This document shows, piece by piece, positions 58,831-64,000 of a stretch of 64,000 nucleotides of DNA (within the stretch, counting starts at the first letter, position 1; each line of letters begins with the position of its first letter). Made by a program: the position numbers and the translations under genes. Source of the stretch: an uncultured Paracoccaceae bacterium (GTDB taxonomy: Bacteria; Pseudomonadota; Alphaproteobacteria; Rhodobacterales; Rhodobacteraceae); contig CALKXV010000013.1 in NCBI GenBank assembly GCA_938005545.1, forward strand, positions 1 through 64,000, given 5' to 3'. The notes below the pieces were generated by a model. It searched no databases. It was not told where the DNA came from and saw only the letters and a list, made by a program, of their open reading frames with translations.

Positions 58831-59679
58831 ATGCCGTTGCAAATGACTGCCAAAGCCCGGGCGACGACGCCCCTTTCCGCGATGCCGGAGGTGCCGCGCA
58901 CTATTGGCACGCTTGAAGTGCGTTCCAAGGTACGTGACGGGTTGAGTTGCCTTGATGATCTTCGGTGCAGCGGCGCCATGCGCGCGTTGTTTCCCCGGAT
59001 GGAAAAACGTCTGGAAGCCATCATGATCAACACGTCAGGCGGTCTGACTTCTGGTGATCGGCTGTCTGTCACGGCCTGTGCAGGGCAAGCGTCTCATCTT
59101 ACATTAACAACCCAAGCCGCTGAACGCGCTTATCGCGCCGAAGGGCGGCCTGCCAAGGTGTGTACTGATCTAGTGGTTGAACCCGGTGCGTGCCTTCAAT
59201 GGTTGCCTCAAGAAATGATCGTCTTTGATCATTGTGCATTGGACCGTCAGCTAAAGATCGAGCTTGCGCCATCAGCGAAGCTTTTAATGGTAGAACCTAT
59301 TGTCTTTGGGCGCAGTGCCATGGGCGAAACGGTTGAAACCGGGCATTTTTCGGATCGCATTGAAATTCGTCGTGACGGTATCCCGCTATATATGGACAGT
59401 CTGTTGCTCAGCGGCGCAATCCGCGCTCAGCTCGCGTCAAAGGCCACGGCACATGATGCAAAGGCAATGACATCATTGGTTTATGTCGCACCGGATGCCG
59501 AAGCTCAGCTAAACCCCGTTCGCGCGCACCTGCCCCAAACTGCTGGGGCCAGTCTTTTGAGCAACGACGTTCTTGTCTTGCGCATTCTGGCAACCGACAG
59601 CTTCGAGCTGCGCAAAAGCCTTGTGCCCGTTTTAGACCTGCTTAGCCAATGCACACTTCCCAAATCCTGGAGACTTTGA
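58831..59679 (+). CDS. ureD: Urease accessory protein UreD
   Basis: UreD is part of the UreD-UreF-UreG complex that carries Ni and carbonate to the urease active site. The 282-residue protein has the family landmarks [29 protein letters not shown] (the G-G-x-x-x-G-D motif, about 71-85), [11 protein letters not shown] (about 90-100) and [25 protein letters not shown]. Start 58831 is assumed; ATG 58843 is also possible. It opens the urease operon. Confidence 0.95.
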   Translation: MPLQMTAKARATTPLSAMPEVPRTIGTLEVRSKVRDGLSCLDDLRCSGAMRALFPRMEKRLEAIMINTSGGLTSGDRLSVTACAGQASHLTLTTQAAERAYRAEGRPAKVCTDLVVEPGACLQWLPQEMIVFDHCALDRQLKIELAPSAKLLMVEPIVFGRSAMGETVETGHFSDRIEIRRDGIPLYMDSLLLSGAIRAQLASKATAHDAKAMTSLVYVAPDAEAQLNPVRAHLPQTAGASLLSNDVLVLRILATDSFELRKSLVPVLDLLSQCTLPKSWRL

Positions 59680-59683
59680 TCCG

Positions 59684-59986
59684 ATGCAATTGACCCCAAG
59701 GGAAAAGGATAAGTTGTTGATCGCCGTGGCGGCCGATGTGGCGCGCAAACGGTTGGCGCGTGGTGTCTTGTTGAATCATCCCGAAGCGATTGCGCTTATC
59801 ACGGATGCGGTGGTCGAAGGTGCTCGCGATGGCCGCTCCGTCGCGGACATGATGCAAGCCGGCGCACAGGTCATCACCCGCGATCAATGCATGGAAGGCG
59901 TGCCCGAAATGATCCACGACGTTCAGGTCGAAGCGACCTTCCCGGATGGCACCAAGCTTGTCACCGTTCACAATCCAATCCGTTGA
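59684..59986 (+). CDS. ureA: Urease subunit gamma
   Basis: The 100-residue subunit starts [39 protein letters not shown] and ends with [29 protein letters not shown], the family signature throughout. UreA, UreB and UreC form the (alpha-beta-gamma)3 urease that hydrolyses urea to ammonia and carbamate in the cytoplasm. It begins four bases after ureD. Confidence 0.98.
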   Translation: MQLTPREKDKLLIAVAADVARKRLARGVLLNHPEAIALITDAVVEGARDGRSVADMMQAGAQVITRDQCMEGVPEMIHDVQVEATFPDGTKLVTVHNPIR

Positions 59987-59995
59987 GGTAGCACC

Positions 59996-60301
59996 ATGAT
60001 CCCCGGAGAACTTTTCCCAGCTGATGGTACACTGACCCTGAACGAAGGCGCTGACGTCACCGTTCTTATGGTCGCCAATACAGGTGACAGGCCCGTACAG
60101 GTTGGCTCGCACTATCATTTCGCCGAAGCAAACGCGGCATTGGATTTCGACCGGGCTGCGTCGCATGGCCAAAGGTTGGACATTGCGGCGGGCACCGCCG
60201 TTCGTTTCGAGCCCGGCCAACGTCGCGAAGTGAACCTGATCCCGATCTCGGGTGCACGCCGCATCTTTGGTTTCAACCAAGCCGTGATGGGTGACCTCTG
60301 A
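59996..60301 (+). CDS. ureB: Urease subunit beta
   Basis: The 101-residue subunit has the beta pattern [53 protein letters not shown] and the final [48 protein letters not shown] site lies upstream. Its stop shares one base with the ureC ATG (TGATG). Confidence 0.98.
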   Translation: MIPGELFPADGTLTLNEGADVTVLMVANTGDRPVQVGSHYHFAEANAALDFDRAASHGQRLDIAAGTAVRFEPGQRREVNLIPISGARRIFGFNQAVMGDL

Positions 60302-62013
60302 TGCCTGCAACGATTTCCCGCTCCGACTATGCCTCAATGTTTGGCCCGACCACCGGCGATAAACTTCGGCTTGCCGACACCGACCTGATCATCGAAGTCG
60401 AACGCGACCTCACCGGACCTTACGGCGAAGAGGTGAAGTTCGGTGGCGGCAAGGTGATCCGCGACGGCATGGGGCAATCCCAAACAACGCGCGCCGACGG
60501 CGCTGTCGATACCGTTATCACCAACGCCTTGGTGGTGGACCATTCGGGCATCTACAAAGCGGACATTGGCTTGAAGGACGGGCGCATCCACAAAGTTGGT
60601 AAAGCCGGAAATCCAGATACGCAGCCCGGCGTCGATATCATCGTTGGCCCCGGCACCGAAGCGATTGCAGGCGAAGGACGCATCCTGACGGCAGGTGGAT
60701 TTGACAGTCACATCCATTTCATCTGCCCGCAACAGATTGAAGATGCTCTACATTCTGGGCTAACCACCATGCTTGGCGGGGGCACGGGCCCGGCGCACGG
60801 CACACTGGCCACCACCTGCACGCCCGGCCCTTGGCATATCGGACGGATGCTGCAAGCTGCTGACGCCTTTCCGATGAACCTTGCCTTCGCGGGCAAGGGC
60901 AACGCCTCGCTGCCCGCCGCTTTGGAAGAACAGGTAAAGGGTGGAGCCGCCGCACTGAAGCTGCACGAAGATTGGGGCACAACGCCCGGCGCTATCGATT
61001 GTTGCCTTAGTGTCGCCGATGCCATGGACGTGCAGGTCATGATCCACACTGACACATTGAACGAAAGTGGCTTTGTCGAAAACACCGTAGCCGCCATGCG
61101 AGGCCGTACAATCCACGCGTTCCACACCGAAGGTGCAGGTGGCGGCCATGCGCCCGACATCATCAAGATTTGCGGCGAAGATCATGTGCTGCCAAGTTCC
61201 ACCAACCCGACACGGCCCTTCACAGTCAACACTGTTGAGGAACATTTGGACATGCTGATGGTCTGCCACCATCTGGACAAGTCCATCCCCGAAGACGTCG
61301 CTTTTGCCGAAAGCCGCATTCGCCGCGAAACGATTGCTGCCGAAGATATCCTGCATGACATGGGCGCATTTTCGATCATCGCCTCTGACAGTCAAGCCAT
61401 GGGGCGTGTCGGTGAAGTTCTGATCCGGACATGGCAAACCGCTGATAAGATGAAGAAACAGCGTGGGCGTCTGGCCGAGGAAACCGGCGAGAATGACAAT
61501 TTTCGCGTTCGCCGGTACATCGCAAAATACACGATCAATCCGGCCATCGCCCACGGCATGAGCCATGAAATCGGAAGTATTGAGGAAGGCAAACGCGCCG
61601 ACCTCGTGTTGTGGAGTCCTGCGTTTTTTGGCGTGAAGCCCGAGATGGTTTTGATCGGCGGCTCAATTGTTTGCGCACAGATGGGCGACCCTAACGCGTC
61701 GATCCCGACACCGCAGCCGGTCTATTCGCGGCCCATGTTCGGAGCCTTTGGTCGTGCGGTCGAACATGCAGCAGTGGTTTTCGTGTCGCAAGCGGCGCAG
61801 GCCGAAAACATTGGCGAAACGTTAGGTTTGGCCAAATCGACGTTGGCGGTCAACAACACGCGGGACATCGGCAAGAAGGATCTGAAGCTGAACGGCGCAA
61901 CCCCCGAAATCGATGTGCACCCCGAAACATACGAAGTCCGTGCGGACGGCGAATTGCTCACCTGTCAACCCGCAGAAGTTCTCCCCATGGCTCAAAGGTA
62001 CTTTTTGTTCTGA
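60301..62013 (+). CDS. ureC: Urease subunit alpha
   Basis: The 570-residue catalytic subunit binds two Ni ions. The carbamylated lysine is Lys220 in [16 protein letters not shown], the first Ni ligands are in [11 protein letters not shown], and the mobile-flap histidines are in [14 protein letters not shown] and [14 protein letters not shown]. The N-terminal strand [34 protein letters not shown] is diagnostic. It is full length and shows no substitution of a known active-site residue. Confidence 0.99.
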   Translation: MPATISRSDYASMFGPTTGDKLRLADTDLIIEVERDLTGPYGEEVKFGGGKVIRDGMGQSQTTRADGAVDTVITNALVVDHSGIYKADIGLKDGRIHKVGKAGNPDTQPGVDIIVGPGTEAIAGEGRILTAGGFDSHIHFICPQQIEDALHSGLTTMLGGGTGPAHGTLATTCTPGPWHIGRMLQAADAFPMNLAFAGKGNASLPAALEEQVKGGAAALKLHEDWGTTPGAIDCCLSVADAMDVQVMIHTDTLNESGFVENTVAAMRGRTIHAFHTEGAGGGHAPDIIKICGEDHVLPSSTNPTRPFTVNTVEEHLDMLMVCHHLDKSIPEDVAFAESRIRRETIAAEDILHDMGAFSIIASDSQAMGRVGEVLIRTWQTADKMKKQRGRLAEETGENDNFRVRRYIAKYTINPAIAHGMSHEIGSIEEGKRADLVLWSPAFFGVKPEMVLIGGSIVCAQMGDPNASIPTPQPVYSRPMFGAFGRAVEHAAVVFVSQAAQAENIGETLGLAKSTLAVNNTRDIGKKDLKLNGATPEIDVHPETYEVRADGELLTCQPAEVLPMAQRYFLF

Positions 62014-62486
62014 TGCCCGACTTTCTTTGCCAAACCATAGAACCCGCCGGAGGTTGGAGCGTTGCCGTTGGCCGCTGTGATCTGAACTATGATGATCGAT
62101 TTTTTCGTCGCAAGGTATTGAACACGAACGATAATCGTTCTGTTCTGGTTGATCTGCCGCAAGCGACGTCACTGAACCACGGTGACGCTTTAGTGACGGC
62201 AGATGGCCAGTTCATTGCCGTGCAAGCGGCACCCGAAAATCTCTATGCGGTGACGGGTGACAACCTTGCACAACTGGCGTGGCACATTGGCAATCGGCAC
62301 ACGCCTTGCCAAATTGATGAAGAGCGTTTGTTGATCCAGCGCGACGAAGTGATCGGACACATGCTTGGGCATCTGGGTGCAGTGGTCACCGAAATTTTCG
62401 AACCCTTTACGCCAGAAGGCGGCGCCTACGGCCATGGTCGGACGCATTCGCATGAACATGGGGCTTCAACGCACCATGACCATTGA
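62013..62486 (+). CDS. ureE: Urease Ni-metallochaperone UreE
   Basis: The 157-residue protein binds Ni as a dimer and passes it to UreG. It has the UreE N-domain (DLPQATSLNHGDALVTADGQFIAVQAAPENLYAVTG), the middle AWHIGNRHTPCQIDEERLLIQRDEVIGHMLGHLGA with the conserved central His, and a His-rich C-terminal tail ([18 protein letters not shown]) typical of Ni storage. It overlaps ureC by one base and ureF by 11. Confidence 0.97.
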   Translation: MPDFLCQTIEPAGGWSVAVGRCDLNYDDRFFRRKVLNTNDNRSVLVDLPQATSLNHGDALVTADGQFIAVQAAPENLYAVTGDNLAQLAWHIGNRHTPCQIDEERLLIQRDEVIGHMLGHLGAVVTEIFEPFTPEGGAYGHGRTHSHEHGASTHHDH

Positions 62487-63120
62487 CGCAAAATTGCTGA
62501 CGTTAATTCAATGGCTTTCTCCCAGCTATCCGATTGGCGCTTTTTCGTGGTCGCATGGGCTAGAGGCGGCTGTTGCAGAAGGCTGGATGTCGAACACAAC
62601 CGAATTAGAAGACTGGCTTCGGGCTTTGTTGACACATGGGTCTCTTCGAAACGATGCAATTTTTGTAGCGCTTGCACATAGGGCTCGCGCGAATGAAATC
62701 GCTGAATTGAATGAAACCTCAAAAGCTTACGCCGCTTCGAAAGAACGACTGCGTGAGGCCGAGCGGCAAGGGGCCGCTTTTGCAAAGATTACACGAAACA
62801 TTTGGGATTTAGCGTTGCCCGATCTTCAAATGCCAGTTGCCTTGGGATTGGCGGGGCAATTAGCAGGTATTAAACCCATTGATTTAATTGCAATCTATAC
62901 TCATGGGTTTTGTAGTAACCTTGTATCAGCAGCGCAGCGTTTAATGAAGCTTGGGCAATCTAATGCGCAAAAAGTGTTGGCTAATTTGAATGTTGAATGT
63001 CTGGCATTGGCAGAAGATGCGGTCGAGGCAGAGTTGTCTGACATCCATTCAATTGCTTTCTTTTCAGATATTGCAGCGATGCACCATGAGACTGTTCCAC
63101 AAAGGATTTTCCAATCATGA
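62476..63120 (+). CDS. ureF: Urease accessory protein UreF
   Basis: The 214-residue all-helical protein activates UreG within the UreDFG complex. It starts [40 protein letters not shown] (the S-P-x-x-P-x-G-x-F-x-x-S-x-G-L-E signature) and ends with [28 protein letters not shown] 62476 overlaps the ureE end by 11 bases. Codon use from here on is noticeably more AT-rich than in ureA-C. Its stop overlaps ureG (ATGA). Confidence 0.95.
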   Translation: MTIDAKLLTLIQWLSPSYPIGAFSWSHGLEAAVAEGWMSNTTELEDWLRALLTHGSLRNDAIFVALAHRARANEIAELNETSKAYAASKERLREAERQGAAFAKITRNIWDLALPDLQMPVALGLAGQLAGIKPIDLIAIYTHGFCSNLVSAAQRLMKLGQSNAQKVLANLNVECLALAEDAVEAELSDIHSIAFFSDIAAMHHETVPQRIFQS

Positions 63121-63740
63121 CAAAGCTGAACGGACCTCTCCGAATTGGAATTGGCGGGCCTGTTGGTGCCGGAAAAACGACGCTGACCGCAAGATTGTCG
63201 GAGGCGTTGACGGCGGATTTTTCGGTCGGTGTGATTACGAATGACATCTATACACAGGAAGACGCCGAGGCTTTGACGCGGATGCAAATCTTACCATCTG
63301 ATCGAATTATTGGCGTAGAAACAGGTGGTTGCCCGCATACGGCCATCCGGGAAGATGCCTCGATCAACTTGGCTGCTGTGGCTGATTTGAACGCACGGCA
63401 CCCGGATTTGGATGTCGTGTTGATCGAGTCCGGTGGTGATAATTTGTCGGCCACCTTTAGCCCGGAACTCGCTGATCTGACCATCTATGTCATTGATGTT
63501 GCTGCGGGAGAGGAAATCCCAAGGAAAGGTGGGCCTGCTTTGACGCGGTCGGATATTCTTGTGATCAACAAGACCGATCTTGCGCCTTATGTTGGCGCAT
63601 CTTTGGAGGTAATGGAACGCGATGCGCGGCGAATGCGTGAAGGGCGGCCATTTGTGTTTACAAGTCTTAAGACTGGAATTGGGACGCAAGGCATCCTAGA
63701 TTTAATCCACGATTTGGCGGGATTAGAGCGCGCAGCTTAG
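63117..63740 (+). CDS. ureG: Urease accessory GTPase UreG
   Basis: The 207-residue SIMIBI GTPase delivers Ni to urease. It has the P-loop [17 protein letters not shown] (about 11-27), the Ni-binding CPH motif in [15 protein letters not shown], the Walker [16 protein letters not shown] and the G4 motif INKTDLAP. It is complete and ends the urease operon within the window. An NKTD motif with an intact CPH indicates a working protein. Confidence 0.98.
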   Translation: MTKLNGPLRIGIGGPVGAGKTTLTARLSEALTADFSVGVITNDIYTQEDAEALTRMQILPSDRIIGVETGGCPHTAIREDASINLAAVADLNARHPDLDVVLIESGGDNLSATFSPELADLTIYVIDVAAGEEIPRKGGPALTRSDILVINKTDLAPYVGASLEVMERDARRMREGRPFVFTSLKTGIGTQGILDLIHDLAGLERAA

Positions 63741-63797
63741 GCGTTCGCTGGGTTAAGAAGCTGTGAGGCCTGCGACCGGTGTTTTTGTTATTTGTGG

Positions 63798-63836
63798 CAA
63801 AACGTACAGGCTTTTGAATTGCCTTTATCCGTTTTG
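63798..63836. repeat. Nested inverted repeat after the urease operon
   Basis: CAAAACG (63798-63804) pairs with CGTTTTG (63830-63836), and inside it AGGC (63808-63811) pairs with GCCT (63821-63824). As RNA this would be an interrupted hairpin about 60 bases after the ureG stop. It has no T run, so terminator function is uncertain. No believable gene lies between 63741 and the window end. Confidence 0.4.
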
Positions 63837-64000
63837 TACAGAAGTGCGAACGGTGGGATTAACAATTTGTGCGGCCTTGGCTGACCGGAAACGGGGTCGA
63901 GTTTGTAGGATCAATGGTTTCTGGGAATGTTGCAAATTACGAATGTCTAGTTCGATCTCGATGTTGCCGGTTTAGCCCAATGCGTGTGTGATGATTTTTG

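Noticed and set aside
63763-63975. 70-codon frame after ureG
   Set aside because: Cys-rich without a domain, poor ribosome site, and in an AT-rich non-coding stretch.
1-64000. CRISPR arrays, rRNA operons, insertion sequences, prophage genes
   Set aside because: No spaced direct repeats of CRISPR size, no rRNA-like sequence and no transposase, integrase or phage structural gene was recognised in the window.

Overview
The window reads as chromosomal DNA of a marine-type alphaproteobacterium, most likely in the Rhodobacterales (Roseobacter group). This is inferred from gene content: a class I lysyl-tRNA synthetase, an NDUFS4-like ETC complex I subunit gene, PCu(A)C and SCO copper chaperones, a divergent urt/ure urea locus, an NMT1-type ABC transporter, and many ATGA or TGATG gene overlaps. 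There is one tRNA gene, tRNA-Arg(UCU). I see no rRNA, CRISPR array, prophage or transposase.

0-9 kb: tRNA-Arg; a TetR-type repressor and a two-gene PspA operon tied together by four copies of one palindrome; a DUF1508 protein; an inositol-monophosphatase-like enzyme with a GNAT and the NDUFS4-like gene; a perfect 15-bp inverted repeat upstream of uvrB; uvrB; a VapB45/VapC45-like toxin-antitoxin pair of different base composition; then small housekeeping genes (GFA, MmcQ/YjbR, DUF5665).

9-24 kb: ordinary core genes. These are a half-size drug/metabolite transporter, VOC, RidA, UspA and DUF4864 proteins, LysRS-I, two TerB-like proteins, SCO and PCu(A)C, a PBP4-type D,D-carboxypeptidase, nadD, an aldo/keto reductase, a cobalt-type nitrile hydratase operon (alpha, beta, accessory), a FemAB/GNAT-like protein, an unrecognised protein, and the translation factor EttA.

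24.8-32.7 kb: a mosaic. A lone AT-rich P-loop ATPase overlaps the end of ettA. It is followed by a DUF6868 protein, a BrnA-like antitoxin without a toxin, an 11-bp tandem repeat, dodecin, a cold-shock protein, amino-acid and drug/metabolite exporters, an orphan ParA, an SRAP protein lacking the catalytic Cys2, and a second RidA.

32.9-41.3 kb: a tight nine-gene operon. It holds an NMT1/THI5-like ABC transporter, a cytosine-deaminase-like amidohydrolase, an FAD-linked oxidase, two flavodoxin-fold NAD(P)H oxidoreductases, an IPNS-like 2-oxoglutarate/Fe(II) oxygenase and a creatininase-family hydrolase. It looks like an import-and-degrade pathway for a nitrogen heterocycle whose identity I cannot name, and it is the best candidate here for an undescribed system. 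A second 11-bp tandem repeat of the same family sits inside it.

41.3-52.5 kb: a small membrane protein, an HpaI-type aldolase, a Gfo/Idh/MocA oxidoreductase, glpD, and an overlapping operon of DUF4129-like, DUF4350, MoxR, DUF58, SpoIIM-like and RDD genes followed by a multi-pass membrane protein.

52.5-64 kb: complete urea utilisation. urtABCDE (urea ABC importer) reads left and ureDABCEFG (urease and its Ni-insertion chaperones) reads right from a shared 391-bp region.
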